A stretch of 64,000 nt of DNA, taken from NCBI GenBank assembly GCA_012523595.1, contig JAAYIG010000212.1, positions 1 to 64,000 of the forward strand, written 5' to 3'. The notes under the pieces are model-generated. The model searched no databases and had not been told where the DNA came from. It saw only the letters and a list, made by a program, of their open reading frames with translations. This document shows, piece by piece, positions 35,587 to 44,008 of the stretch (the first letter of the stretch is position 1; every line of letters starts with the position of its first letter). This stretch comes from Fibrobacter sp. GTDB lineage: Bacteria; Fibrobacterota; Chitinivibrionia; Chitinivibrionales; Chitinispirillaceae. The translations under genes were made by a program, and so were the position numbers.

Positions 35587-36312
35587 ATGAGAGACTACAG
35601 ACATTTTCTTTTCTTTACACGACAGATAAGTCCTGATAAAGTTGTTCTGGATCAGGAAGAAACCCGTCATGCAGTAAATGTGCTCAGACTTTCTGAGGGA
35701 GAAAGTTTTCTTGCCACCGATGGAAGAGGGAACATGTACAGATGCATCCATGGAGGAATCCATAACCATCAACTGGAAGGCATCATAGAAGAAAAACGGT
35801 TTAAAGGCAGAACTTTACCGCTGATACATCTCTTTATCGGCATGCCGGAGAAAGATCCCTTCGAAACAGTACTTGTCGACTGTACGGCTCTGGGAGCCGC
35901 GTCAATAACTCCGCTGATCTGTGAATTCTCCCAGAAACAGTGGTGGAAAAATGCATGGCAGAAACAGTTTCAGCGGCTTCAGAATAAAATGATCTCCTCC
36001 GTAAAACAATCCCTGTCTCCGTGGATTCCTGAATTGAACCAGCCGATTGCATTTACGCATCTGAACAGTTTGTCTGGAATAGTAATAACGGCTGATCCCG
36101 ATGGCAGAAGTATTTACTCGAACAGAGAGAAAATTATCCATGCCGATACAATAAACCTTCTTATCGGTCCACCCGGAGGATTCAGCCCGGCCGAGGAGAA
36201 AATTCTCGAAAACCCGGGTATCCTGCATGTAAAAATTGCAGCATCACGGCTGCGGACCGAGCTTGCAGCATCAGCACTTCTCGCACAGGTAGCCGGGCTT
36301 CTGACAGACTGA
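35587..36312 (+). CDS. rsmE: 16S rRNA (uracil-1498-N3)-methyltransferase
   Basis: About 241 residues; ATG at 35587 is chosen over TTG at 35581. SPOUT fold: N-terminal PUA-like part with TRHAVNVLRLSEGE, C-terminal knot with LLIGPPGGFSPAEE and SRLRTELAASALL, the RsmE signatures for SAM binding. It methylates U1498 in the decoding region of 16S rRNA. It begins 2 bases after the transglycosylase stop, probably a housekeeping passenger in that operon. Confidence 0.93.
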   Translation: MRDYRHFLFFTRQISPDKVVLDQEETRHAVNVLRLSEGESFLATDGRGNMYRCIHGGIHNHQLEGIIEEKRFKGRTLPLIHLFIGMPEKDPFETVLVDCTALGAASITPLICEFSQKQWWKNAWQKQFQRLQNKMISSVKQSLSPWIPELNQPIAFTHLNSLSGIVITADPDGRSIYSNREKIIHADTINLLIGPPGGFSPAEEKILENPGILHVKIAASRLRTELAASALLAQVAGLLTD

Positions 36313-36318
36313 AAATGC

Positions 36319-37023
36319 TCAACGGCTGACTAACAGAATAACCTGCAGGCTGTGAGTAAAAAACATCTCCTTGTAAGAGATTTCTTTGTAGGGAAAAAGG
36401 TCGCGTCTGGTCTTGTAATTGACAGGTACCCAAAAGCGGAAGCCATACTGAATAGAGAGACGTTTGTCCTTGACTTTCATCTCAAACCCGGCCCCGGCAT
36501 CGGCACTCACAGAGAAATTACGGCTGCTTTCCAGGTAAGGATCGTTTATTTTCACGGATGAATTACCGGCTATAGTTTCCTCCTCCCTCGCCCTGACATA
36601 GTGAACCCCGCCGCCCGCTGAGAAAAAGATTTCAGCGTCACTGCTCACCGGAAGCGATACCTGCAGTTCAGGAACAATTCCCAGGTGAAACAGAGCAACT
36701 GACAAATAAAGCTGTTCGACAGAGTTATCATCCAGAGGAACCGCATCAGCTGTGTCCTCGATGACACTGCCGTATTCTATCTGAAAAGGAACCCTTAAAC
36801 GCAAATTCCCGAGGAAAGAGAATTGCCTTCCTAACGATGCACCATAAGAATAAAGATTGGCCTTCTGGTATTTCTGCTCCTTTCCACCGGAAAGCTCATA
36901 GGAGCAGAAACGCTGGTTATTGGAAAGCCGAAGCCCGGCAAACCACAAATCTTTTCCCCCCTCAGCCATCGCAGGAAAACTGACAAGGAATAATAAAAGT
37001 AAAACAGTTTTTCTTTTTATCAT
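36319..37023 (-). CDS. outer-membrane beta-barrel protein, unknown
   Basis: 234 residues with a signal peptide (MIKRKTVLLLLFLVSFPAMA). The mature chain consists of alternating amphipathic strands such as LRLRVPFQIEYG, AEIFFSAGGGVHYV and SIQYGFRFWVPV, giving roughly 8-10 strands, like small OmpA/OmpW-type barrels. No ligand or enzyme can be named. It follows the heptosyltransferase by 7 bases in the same direction and is convergent with rsmE. Confidence 0.75.
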   Translation of the reverse strand: MIKRKTVLLLLFLVSFPAMAEGGKDLWFAGLRLSNNQRFCSYELSGGKEQKYQKANLYSYGASLGRQFSFLGNLRLRVPFQIEYGSVIEDTADAVPLDDNSVEQLYLSVALFHLGIVPELQVSLPVSSDAEIFFSAGGGVHYVRAREEETIAGNSSVKINDPYLESSRNFSVSADAGAGFEMKVKDKRLSIQYGFRFWVPVNYKTRRDLFPYKEISYKEMFFTHSLQVILLVSR

Positions 37024-37030
37024 CTTCTCT

Positions 37031-37978
37031 TCATCTGCGGATTTCTGATACCAGTTCCATAACCGATTCCGCAGTAATTTTTTTCAGGCAGGAATAATGC
37101 TCCTCAGGGCACGTTCTTTCAAAACAGGGAGAACACTTTTCATAAACCGATGCGATCCGGACTTCAGCGCCAAGCGGGCGGGTCCACTTCGGAGTTGTGG
37201 AACCGAATATCCCCACCACCGGTGTACCAAGATAACCTGCAACATGCATCAAACCAGAATCATTTGAGATAACAACCGAAGCTCCGGCAATGATCGAGAC
37301 AACCTCCTCAAGCGTTGTCTCTCCGCATAAATCCGTGACCTTATGGGGCATGTGTCTGGCGATTTTGGATGAAACCTCCTTGTCCCGCTTATCTCCCAGA
37401 ATAACTATCTTTGAATCGTGCATCAATCTTACCAGAACATTGAATTCCGGCCACTGCTTTGACGGACCATAAGCAGCCCCCGGACATAACACAACCGCAC
37501 CACTGTATTTCGGGTCTGCTTCTGTCCTCAAATCCCCTTTCCACTCTTCAGGGTTGACATAGGGTACATCCAGTATTGATGAGTATTCTTTTGTGAGATG
37601 CTCATTCCTGATAGCCAGTCTCCTGTGCAGCCTGTCCGTAAGCAAAAATCCCCTCAGTTCAGAAGAGATACCCCGCCGCACAGGCACTCCGGCTCTGAAA
37701 GCAAACCAGGCAGAGGAAAAGGAGTGGGGAAACAGGTAAAAAGTATCAAAAGAGGCTCTTCTTATCTCGGAAACGGAATTCAGAAAATCTTTCCGGTTTT
37801 CCCTTTTGTATTCAATCTGAGGGAGTGGGCTTAGTAGCTTTCCCAGACCGGAGAGTTTCTCAGGGACTATAAGGACAACAGAACTCTCAGGCTGCTTTGC
37901 TTTCCTTTCAACCACTGAAAGCGCCATCACAAAATCACCAACCCAATTGGGCATAAGCACCGCTATTTTTTTTGGCAT
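37031..37978 (-). CDS. family 9 glycosyltransferase (heptosyltransferase-like)
   Basis: About 315 residues from ATG at 37978, directly before the GT-B N-terminal strand KKIAVLMPNWVGDFVMAL; the frame extends upstream but without family similarity. Further landmarks are VVLCPGAAYGPSKQWP, TDLCGETTLEEVVSII, and the donor-binding VISNDSGLMHVAGYLGTPVVGIFGST typical of WaaF/WaaC. The C-terminal Cys cluster (CSPCFERTCPEEHYSC) also occurs in many WaaF relatives. It adds heptose or a similar sugar to the LPS inner core. Divergent from msrA. Confidence 0.88.
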   Translation of the reverse strand: MPKKIAVLMPNWVGDFVMALSVVERKAKQPESSVVLIVPEKLSGLGKLLSPLPQIEYKRENRKDFLNSVSEIRRASFDTFYLFPHSFSSAWFAFRAGVPVRRGISSELRGFLLTDRLHRRLAIRNEHLTKEYSSILDVPYVNPEEWKGDLRTEADPKYSGAVVLCPGAAYGPSKQWPEFNVLVRLMHDSKIVILGDKRDKEVSSKIARHMPHKVTDLCGETTLEEVVSIIAGASVVISNDSGLMHVAGYLGTPVVGIFGSTTPKWTRPLGAEVRIASVYEKCSPCFERTCPEEHYSCLKKITAESVMELVSEIRR

Positions 37979-38075
37979 AGATGGAATATACATCCTAAAT
38001 CGGCATCTAAACCTCCCAAAGAATGGCAAAAAATACCGACATTCATAAAGACGTATAACTAGAAGGAGGTGTATC

Positions 38076-38624
38076 ATGTCACAAAAAACCGAACTGGCGA
38101 CATTCGCCGGTGGATGTTTCTGGTGTATGCAGGGTCCTTTCGATGCCACAGAAGGTGTAATTTCGACCAGAGTCGGTTATACCGGCGGCACAAAAGAAAA
38201 CCCTACCTATGAGGATGTAAGCAGCGGCAGAACAGGTCACGCTGAGGCTATAGAGATCGAGTTTGATCCGGAAAAGGTTTCTTACGAAGAACTGCTTGAA
38301 ATCTTCTGGCGGAATATCGACCCTACAACAAAGAATCAGCAGTTTTCCGATAAAGGCACTCAATACCGTACAGCTATCTTTTATCATGATGAGAAACAGA
38401 AAGAACTGGCGGAAAAATCAAAAATGGAACTTGAAAAATCAGAAATGTTCGACAAGCCGATTGTCACAGAAATTGTGCCGGCTTCCAGGTTTTACCCTGC
38501 CGAGGAGTACCATCAGGAGTTTTATCAGAAAAACCCGCAGCATTATCAGGCCTACAAAACAGGATCCGGAAGATCGGCGTTCATTGAGAGAATGTGGAAA
38601 CAGAAATTCGGGAGGAAACAATGA
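38076..38624 (+). CDS. msrA: peptide methionine-S-oxide reductase
   Basis: 182 residues with GGAGGT five bases before the ATG. Catalytic Cys in FAGGCFWCM, with RVGYTGGT, GHAEAIEIEFDP, YRTAIFYH and the family's ASRFYPAEEYHQEFYQKNP. It reduces methionine-S-sulfoxide in proteins with thioredoxin. Cytoplasmic by lack of a signal peptide. The stop overlaps the pterin dehydratase start as ATGA. Confidence 0.96.
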   Translation: MSQKTELATFAGGCFWCMQGPFDATEGVISTRVGYTGGTKENPTYEDVSSGRTGHAEAIEIEFDPEKVSYEELLEIFWRNIDPTTKNQQFSDKGTQYRTAIFYHDEKQKELAEKSKMELEKSEMFDKPIVTEIVPASRFYPAEEYHQEFYQKNPQHYQAYKTGSGRSAFIERMWKQKFGRKQ

Positions 38625-38947
38625 GTCTGAAGGAAAAACACTGCACTCCACTGGATAAGGACACCAGGGCTTTAGATCAGAATCAGGAGGAAGAGCTTCT
38701 CAGGGAGTTAAAGGGATGGGAGATTGACCGGGAAAAGACTCACAAACTCACAAAAACTATCAAAACGGAAACATTTATGGATGCTGTGAGGTTGATCAGG
38801 AAAATTGCAGAGATATCGGAGTCAGAACAACATCACCCTGATTTACATCTGTACTACAACAATCTTGTCGTGGATCTTTATTCGCACAAAGTCGGAGGCC
38901 TCACCATGAATGATTTTATAATGGCGGCAAAATTCGATGATCTTTGA
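38621..38947 (+). CDS. pterin-4a-carbinolamine dehydratase
   Basis: 108 residues; ATG at 38621 with AGGA upstream, inside the msrA stop. The signature EQHHPDLHLYYNNLVVDLYSH gives the catalytic His residues (E..HHP..H.), with GLTMNDFIMAAKFD at the end. In animals it recycles the pterin of aromatic hydroxylases; in bacteria lacking those the role is less clear, with moonlighting in molybdopterin or one-carbon metabolism proposed. No phenylalanine hydroxylase gene is nearby. Confidence 0.92.
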   Translation: MSLKEKHCTPLDKDTRALDQNQEEELLRELKGWEIDREKTHKLTKTIKTETFMDAVRLIRKIAEISESEQHHPDLHLYYNNLVVDLYSHKVGGLTMNDFIMAAKFDDL

Positions 38948-38974
38948 CCACTGATTAACCTGATTTCACTGATT
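38948..38974. repeat. single copy of the CTGATT-type intergenic repeat
   Basis: CCACTGATTAACCTGATT and the following TCACTGATT match one arm of the 121-bp inverted-repeat element at 52465-52585. It lies directly after the pterin dehydratase stop, and a hexamer array follows 16 bases later. Confidence 0.6.
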
Positions 38975-38989
38975 GCTATACCACTCAAA

Positions 38990-39025
38990 ATCGGCATCGG
39001 TATCGGCATCAGTATCGGTATCGAT
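38990..39025. repeat. degenerate hexamer array, copy c
   Basis: About six tandem hexamers ATCGGC/ATCGGT/ATCAGT, the reverse-strand form of copies a and b. It lies between the pterin dehydratase and the DUF2156 gene. Read in frame with the latter it would give a Ser-Ala-Ser-Val string, a reason to start that gene downstream. Confidence 0.85.
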
Positions 39026-39062
39026 AGTAAGATACCAACCCCGAAAAAGAAACCGGACAAAA

Positions 39063-39968
39063 ATGACAAAATACCCACCTTTTCCGGATTTTAAGCCTCT
39101 GGAGCTTAAAGACCGGGCTCTCATCGAGCCTTTTTTCCTGGATTATCAACCCGAAACATCAGAGATGTCCTTTACGAATCTTTTTTTATGGAGAAAGTAT
39201 TACAATTTCAGATGGTCTGTGCTTGATAATTTTTTGCTTGTCACCGTGGATGAGAAAGGAAAAACTTTCGGCTATCAACCGGTAGGAAACGGCCCCAGAC
39301 TGCGTATAGTCGAAGCATTCATCAACTGGCTCTCCTCTCTGGACAACAAATCCACCCCTTGCATTATCAGAGCAGACCAGCGTCTTATCGATGAACTCCG
39401 GGATAACGGCAGTTTTCAAATCGAACCCACAAGAGAGCATTTCGATTATGTTTACAGGACAGAAGATCTTTCCAGTCTTCAGGGACGAAAGTATCACTCT
39501 AAGAGAAACCATCTTAACCGTTTTTTAAGAGAATACTCATTTACCTGGGAACCATTTACCGAATCATTGATCCGCGACTGTCTTGATTTTTGCGACCGTT
39601 GGTGCAGGGATCACCACTGCTCCAGCACCCAGGCTCTCAGAGCGGAGTGGATCTCCACACGTGAAATCATCCTCAATTACAGGAGATTCCAGTTGATGGG
39701 AGCGGTTATCAGGATTAACGGAAGAGTGGAGGCCTTTACATTTGCAGAGATGCTCAACAGGGACACCGCAGTGATTCACATTGAAAAAGCCAGCAGTGAG
39801 TTTCATGGAATCTATGCAGCAATTAATCAGTTATTCTGCAGTAAAGAACTCTCCGGAACCCGGTTTGTTAACCGGGAACAGGATCTGGGTAATCCGGGCC
39901 TGCAAAAAGCAAAGAAATCATACTACCCGGTAACGATGGTGAAAAAATACAGAATAATGATGGCTTAA
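39063..39968 (+). CDS. DUF2156 / GNAT-like acyltransferase
   Basis: 301 residues from ATG at 39063; the upstream extension only translates the hexamer repeat. The pattern FPDFKPLELKDRALIEPFF, MSFTNLFLWR near the start and GRKYHSKRNHLNRFLREY followed by FTFAEMLNRDTAVIHIEKA is the DUF2156 double-GNAT fold, shared with the catalytic domain of the lysyl-phosphatidylglycerol synthase MprF. Soluble, without membrane spans. It may transfer an aminoacyl group from tRNA to a lipid or other acceptor; the substrate is unknown. The 3' end overlaps the convergent methyltransferase by 4 bases. Confidence 0.82.
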   Translation: MTKYPPFPDFKPLELKDRALIEPFFLDYQPETSEMSFTNLFLWRKYYNFRWSVLDNFLLVTVDEKGKTFGYQPVGNGPRLRIVEAFINWLSSLDNKSTPCIIRADQRLIDELRDNGSFQIEPTREHFDYVYRTEDLSSLQGRKYHSKRNHLNRFLREYSFTWEPFTESLIRDCLDFCDRWCRDHHCSSTQALRAEWISTREIILNYRRFQLMGAVIRINGRVEAFTFAEMLNRDTAVIHIEKASSEFHGIYAAINQLFCSKELSGTRFVNREQDLGNPGLQKAKKSYYPVTMVKKYRIMMA

Positions 39969-41107
39969 TCCCTTGCAAGCAGCATCAGTGATTCAAGATG
40001 ATGAGTGTTGGGGTAGAGGTCAAAGAGGGCACATCTTTTTATTCTGTACCCGCATTCCTTAACAAAAAAATGCACATCCCTGGCCTGTGTTGAAGGATTG
40101 CAGGATACATATAGAACTTCCTGTGCTTTGATACTCCGGACAGCCTCCCGGGCTTTTCTGGTCAGCCCCGGTCTGGGAGGATCGACAATGAGCAAATCAG
40201 GTTCTGAAGGAACAGCGTCTATTGCTTTTTCCACCTCTGAATGTACAACTTTAAAATTAGTAAAGCCATTGAGCCCGAAATTTCTCTCTGCTTCAAGTAT
40301 ATTCTCTCTCAACGATTCAACAAGTACAATCCTTTTAAAACCTTTTCCCATCATCACCGAAAAGAAACCAACACCTCCGTAGAGATCTACGAGATTTCCT
40401 CTGTCTGTGTCCTCTGAAGCTCCCCAGAGCCCCATCTGCCCAAGTAAATAGCGGTTACCCTGAAAAAAGCTGTTGCCATTCACTATAAAAACACTCTCTC
40501 CTGCCCGGATCTCAGTTTTATCGGATGTCAGGTTCTTGAGAGGCGGGACAGAGGCAACACCATTCTCCCCTGCAATGACCTTGAAATTGACAGTTTTTTC
40601 CGGATTCAACCGGACGGGAAGATCGCTTTCCAGCAGAGAATTCAGAGAATCAGAGAGCAGTGGACAATTCAGGATTTCCACTATCTCGTTTGTCTTTTTT
40701 TTGAAGAAACCTGAAGCACTGCGGCTTACCTTTATCTGGGCCCTGATACGGTATCCGGTCTGGGGAGAGGAAAAAACCTGCGGTTCGGGTATTTCAAGTT
40801 TCCCTATTCGTCTGAAACAGTCAATGAGGATCTCCTTTTTACAGAGCAACTGTTCCGAATATTCTATATGCAGCCAGTCACACCCTCCACACTCTCCCGC
40901 ATACCTGCATGGCGGCTCCCGTCTTGCTGGAGATGCTTTGAGGATTTCTCTGGCAATGGCAATAGTCGAACCATTGACCCTGGACTCTGCCGATACCTCG
41001 ACTTCCTCTCCGGGTAATGCACCGTGTACAAACACCACACCCGATCCGGTACGTGCAAGCCCATACCCACCGTAAACCATCTTTTCTATTGTTAATTTTG
41101 CAGACAT
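39965..41107 (-). CDS. 23S rRNA (uracil-5)-methyltransferase family protein (RlmD/TrmA type)
   Basis: 380 residues. N-terminal TRAM domain (MVYGGYGLAR, FVHGALPGEEVEV), then a 4Fe-4S cluster motif CRYAGECGGCDW (Cx5Cx2C) with NCPLL supplying the fourth Cys. The C-terminal SAM methyltransferase has FFQGN, VDLYGGVGFFSV, DPPRPGL, and the catalytic Cys in YVSCNPSTQARD. It places m5U in rRNA or tRNA; family members differ in target (U747, U1939, U54), which cannot be decided from sequence alone. Confidence 0.92.
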   Translation of the reverse strand: MSAKLTIEKMVYGGYGLARTGSGVVFVHGALPGEEVEVSAESRVNGSTIAIAREILKASPARREPPCRYAGECGGCDWLHIEYSEQLLCKKEILIDCFRRIGKLEIPEPQVFSSPQTGYRIRAQIKVSRSASGFFKKKTNEIVEILNCPLLSDSLNSLLESDLPVRLNPEKTVNFKVIAGENGVASVPPLKNLTSDKTEIRAGESVFIVNGNSFFQGNRYLLGQMGLWGASEDTDRGNLVDLYGGVGFFSVMMGKGFKRIVLVESLRENILEAERNFGLNGFTNFKVVHSEVEKAIDAVPSEPDLLIVDPPRPGLTRKAREAVRSIKAQEVLYVSCNPSTQARDVHFFVKECGYRIKRCALFDLYPNTHHLESLMLLARD

Positions 41108-41167
41108 AAATTCCAGGAGTCTGTATCTTTGGATTACGGGCAGGAAGTGATTTCAGTAATCCACCGG

Positions 41168-42121
41168 TTATAAATCATCTTCTGATATGATTTTATATCC
41201 TGCCGCATAGGTTTTGCCCAAAGCAGGAATCTGTTTTGTAATAGCAAGAGAATCCGGTTGTATTCCAACCCTGTGGTAATCATCACCGTTTATACGACGG
41301 AGTTGCAGATAAGTGATCTGCAGAGTAGGCCGGTGGTCCCTCCTCTGGAGAATTATCTGGCCAATTGCTTTACCGTAAGTCCTCTGTCCGACAAGCTTCG
41401 CAGGATAACAATCCTTCAAGGCTGCAGCCAGGATTTCCGATGCACTGGCAGTTCTATCATTTACAAGTACTGTAATATTCTTATTCTCCAGTTCCTTCCG
41501 GGCAGCTCTTTTGGTGACCCAAGGATGCCATTCAAGGGTTTCAGCTTTATGTGATCTCTTGTCATACTTGCGCTCCCTTGCCAGAATATATTCTTTACCC
41601 GCAGGAAGAAAGGCTTCAATGATAGAATCCATTTCCTCAATATCTCCGCCTGCATTATCGCTCAGATCTACAATGAGGTTTTTGTATTTTTCAACATCTT
41701 GAAGACAGGATAAAAACTGGTAATAAGTAATTCCGGTGGTAAAACTATCTATATCAATTAACCCGGTCGTATCATTTACAACCCTGAATGTGACTATAGA
41801 TACCACATTATTATTATTCTTATTTGAAATAGAAGCTGAACGTCCGAAACGTGAGTAATTGTAATCTGTGTAGTTGTTCTCCCGAAGAGTATCATTGAGT
41901 GATTTGAGCATCTCTTCCGGAGAACTGTAGAGAAAAGGTTCCTCCGGAACTCTGTCCTGGTAGATGCTGTAGACCTTCAGATACTGCCATACGCTTTCAA
42001 ATTCTATGAGATCGGGGAATTCAGGCTGGGCTGTATTTCCAATGCAGAAAAGAAGAAAGGGCAATGAAGCAGCTAAAGCTGATTGAAGAGCTGCCCTAAG
42101 CCTGTGATGCCTTTGCCGCAT
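41168..42121 (-). CDS. S41-family (C-terminal processing) peptidase
   Basis: 317 residues. An N-terminal hydrophobic stretch (SALAASLPFLLFCIGN) should direct export. The catalytic Ser lies in VLVNDRTASASEILAAAL and the Lys in GQRTYGKAIGQ, the usual S41 dyad spaced about 25 residues. IVDLSDNAGGDIEEMDSIIE corresponds to the LR.N.GG segment. No PDZ domain is recognisable: residues 60-110 are Asn/Ser-rich instead. CTP-like proteases trim periplasmic proteins. The start lies inside the end of rpe (26-base overlap). Confidence 0.82.
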   Translation of the reverse strand: MRQRHHRLRAALQSALAASLPFLLFCIGNTAQPEFPDLIEFESVWQYLKVYSIYQDRVPEEPFLYSSPEEMLKSLNDTLRENNYTDYNYSRFGRSASISNKNNNNVVSIVTFRVVNDTTGLIDIDSFTTGITYYQFLSCLQDVEKYKNLIVDLSDNAGGDIEEMDSIIEAFLPAGKEYILARERKYDKRSHKAETLEWHPWVTKRAARKELENKNITVLVNDRTASASEILAAALKDCYPAKLVGQRTYGKAIGQIILQRRDHRPTLQITYLQLRRINGDDYHRVGIQPDSLAITKQIPALGKTYAAGYKIISEDDL

Positions 42122-42773
42122 TTCTGATCGCCTCTATTTTTTCACGGTAATCCTGTGCACCGAAAATATAGCTTCCGGCAACAAACACATTGGCACCGTA
42201 TCCGGCACAGATTGCTGCGGTACTGTCGTTAATCCCTCCATCAACCTGCAGATCCGTTGACAATCCCCTGGCAGAGATCGTTTCAAAAACGCTCTTTATC
42301 TTGCCTGTCATTTCCTGTATAAACTTCTGTCCGGCAAAACCGGCATAAACAGTCATGATAAGTACCTGGTCGATCTTATCGATCAAATCAATAAACAGAT
42401 CGACAGGCTTGTCAGGGTTGACAGTCACACCTGCGCGAACCTTCTTTTTCCTGATCTCCTCTATTACAGATCCCAGATCGGTGCAGGTCTCAGCATGAAC
42501 CGTAAGGATATCAGCTCCGGCATCACAGTAACTGGAGATGTATTTGTCAGGATTGGAGATCATAAGATGCACATCGAGAGGAATCGAGACGCATTTTTTA
42601 ACCGCCTCCACAACAATAGGCCCGAAGGTCAGATTGGGCACAAAATGCCCGTCCATGATATCACAATGAATTCTGTCCGCTCCGGCATCCTGTACTGCTT
42701 TGACTTCACGTTCAAGACTGCGGAAATCTGCAGAGAGAATGGATGGCGCTATTTCGATTTTCCTGGATTTCAC
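42096..42773 (-). CDS. rpe: ribulose-phosphate 3-epimerase
   Basis: 225 residues from GTG with GGAG 7 bases upstream. TIM barrel with IAPSILSADF, HCDIMDGHFVPNLTFGP (metal His and Asp), LDVHLMI, MTVYAGFAGQKF and VDGGI. Two substitutions stand out against the usual MsVnPGfgGQ: it reads MTVYAGFAGQ. It interconverts ribulose-5-P and xylulose-5-P in the pentose phosphate pathway. Downstream it overlaps the S41 peptidase. Confidence 0.94.
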   Translation of the reverse strand: MKSRKIEIAPSILSADFRSLEREVKAVQDAGADRIHCDIMDGHFVPNLTFGPIVVEAVKKCVSIPLDVHLMISNPDKYISSYCDAGADILTVHAETCTDLGSVIEEIRKKKVRAGVTVNPDKPVDLFIDLIDKIDQVLIMTVYAGFAGQKFIQEMTGKIKSVFETISARGLSTDLQVDGGINDSTAAICAGYGANVFVAGSYIFGAQDYREKIEAIRNAAKASQA

Positions 42774-42821
42774 ATTTAACTCCGCTGGTCAGGTTCTGGA
42801 ATACTGGAGGAATTGAAGCTG

Positions 42822-42847
42822 AAAAGGGGTGGCGGTATCGCCACCCC
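42822..42847 (-). terminator. rho-independent terminator after the acyl-CoA dehydrogenase
   Basis: A perfect 9-bp stem, GGGGTGGCG/CGCCACCCC with a 4-base loop (42826-42847), is followed on the reverse strand by TTTT. It lies 6 bases beyond the dehydrogenase stop and ends the fatty-acid operon before rpe. Confidence 0.85.
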
Positions 42848-42853
42848 GGAAGA

Positions 42854-44008
42854 TCATGCGGAAGCAGCACCTTTGATAAGCTGCAATGCAATCTCATTAC
42901 GCTGTATCTGGTTTGTACCTTCGTAAATCTGGGTAATCTTCGCATCACGCATGCGTTTCTCCATGGGGTATTCCCGCATGTAACCGTAACCACCCATTAC
43001 CTGCACTGCATCCACTGTTACCTTCATCGCGACATCGGAGCAGAAAAGCTTTGACATGGCAGATTCTTTTGCGAAATGCTTCTCACCGGCATCGATAGTC
43101 TTCGCTGTTGCATAAAGCAGAGCTCTTGCAGCTTCCACCTGAGTAGCCATATCTGCAAGCATGTGCTGCACAGCCTGAAAAGAGGAGATCGACTGCCCGA
43201 ACTGCACTCTCTGGCGTGAATAAGCAATCGCATCCTCAAGTGCACCGGCAGCGATTCCCAGAGCCTGTGATCCCACACCAGGACGGGAATAGTTCAGGGT
43301 GTTGATTGCAACAATGGAACCCATACCCTCTCTGCCCAGCAGATTCTCCTTTGGTATACGGCAGTCCTGGAATACCAGTTCAGTTGTACTCGATGCCCTG
43401 ATACCCATTTTATCCTCATGCTTACCAAAAGTAAAACCGGGGGTACCTTTCTCAACAATAAAAGCACTGATACCACGTGCTCCCTTGGCAGGATTGGTTT
43501 TGGCCATCACCGTATACACAGAAGCGTTTTCACCGTTTGTGATCCACTGTTTTGTGCCATTTAACACATAGTGATCTCCATCGAGAACTGCTGTTGTTTT
43601 CATACCCAGAGCATCAGAACCTGCATTCGCTTCAGTGAGTCCAAAAGCGGCAATCGTCTTACCGGCTGCGATTCCAGGAAGATACTTCTGTTTCTGTTCT
43701 TCATTGCCAAAAAGCAGAATAGGAAAAGTTCCAAGAGCGGTTGCAGCCATAGCCAGTGAGATGCCACCGCAGACTTTGGAGAGTTCCTCTACAGCCAGGC
43801 ACAGTTCAAAAACACCACCGCCGAATCCACCGTACTCCTGAGGAATGTAAAGGCCGCACATATCAGCATTTGCCAGAGCCTCCACAACATCCCAGGGGAA
43901 AATCCCCTCATGGTCGTACTTCTCGCGTACCGGAAGGATTTTCTTCTGCGCTATCTCACGCGCTGTTTCAACAATCATCTGTTGCTCTTCAGTCAGAAAC
44001 CAGTTCAT
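42854..44008 (-). CDS. acyl-CoA dehydrogenase
   Basis: 384 residues, AAGGAG upstream of ATG. Full family layout: AAFGLTEANAGSDA and TKQWITNGENA (FAD/substrate binding), RVQFGQSISSFQAVQHMLADM, and VQVMGGYGYMREYPMEKRMRDAKITQIYEGTNQIQR, with the catalytic Glu in YEGTNQIQR. It oxidises acyl-CoA to enoyl-CoA, passing electrons to ETF, though ETF genes are not in view. The first 20 bases overlap the end of rnc, making it the last gene of the fatty-acid synthesis operon. It may adjust short-chain or branched acyl-CoA primers, but this is inference. Confidence 0.93.
   Translation of the reverse strand: MNWFLTEEQQMIVETAREIAQKKILPVREKYDHEGIFPWDVVEALANADMCGLYIPQEYGGFGGGVFELCLAVEELSKVCGGISLAMAATALGTFPILLFGNEEQKQKYLPGIAAGKTIAAFGLTEANAGSDALGMKTTAVLDGDHYVLNGTKQWITNGENASVYTVMAKTNPAKGARGISAFIVEKGTPGFTFGKHEDKMGIRASSTTELVFQDCRIPKENLLGREGMGSIVAINTLNYSRPGVGSQALGIAAGALEDAIAYSRQRVQFGQSISSFQAVQHMLADMATQVEAARALLYATAKTIDAGEKHFAKESAMSKLFCSDVAMKVTVDAVQVMGGYGYMREYPMEKRMRDAKITQIYEGTNQIQRNEIALQLIKGAASA

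Noticed and set aside
38973-39062. N-terminal extension of the DUF2156 protein
   Set aside because: The 30 extra codons only translate the hexamer repeat into Ser-Ala-Ser-Val and lack a ribosome binding site.
40473-41075. 200-codon frame on the + strand inside the RlmD/TrmA-type gene
   Set aside because: Antisense shadow of a gene with complete family motifs.
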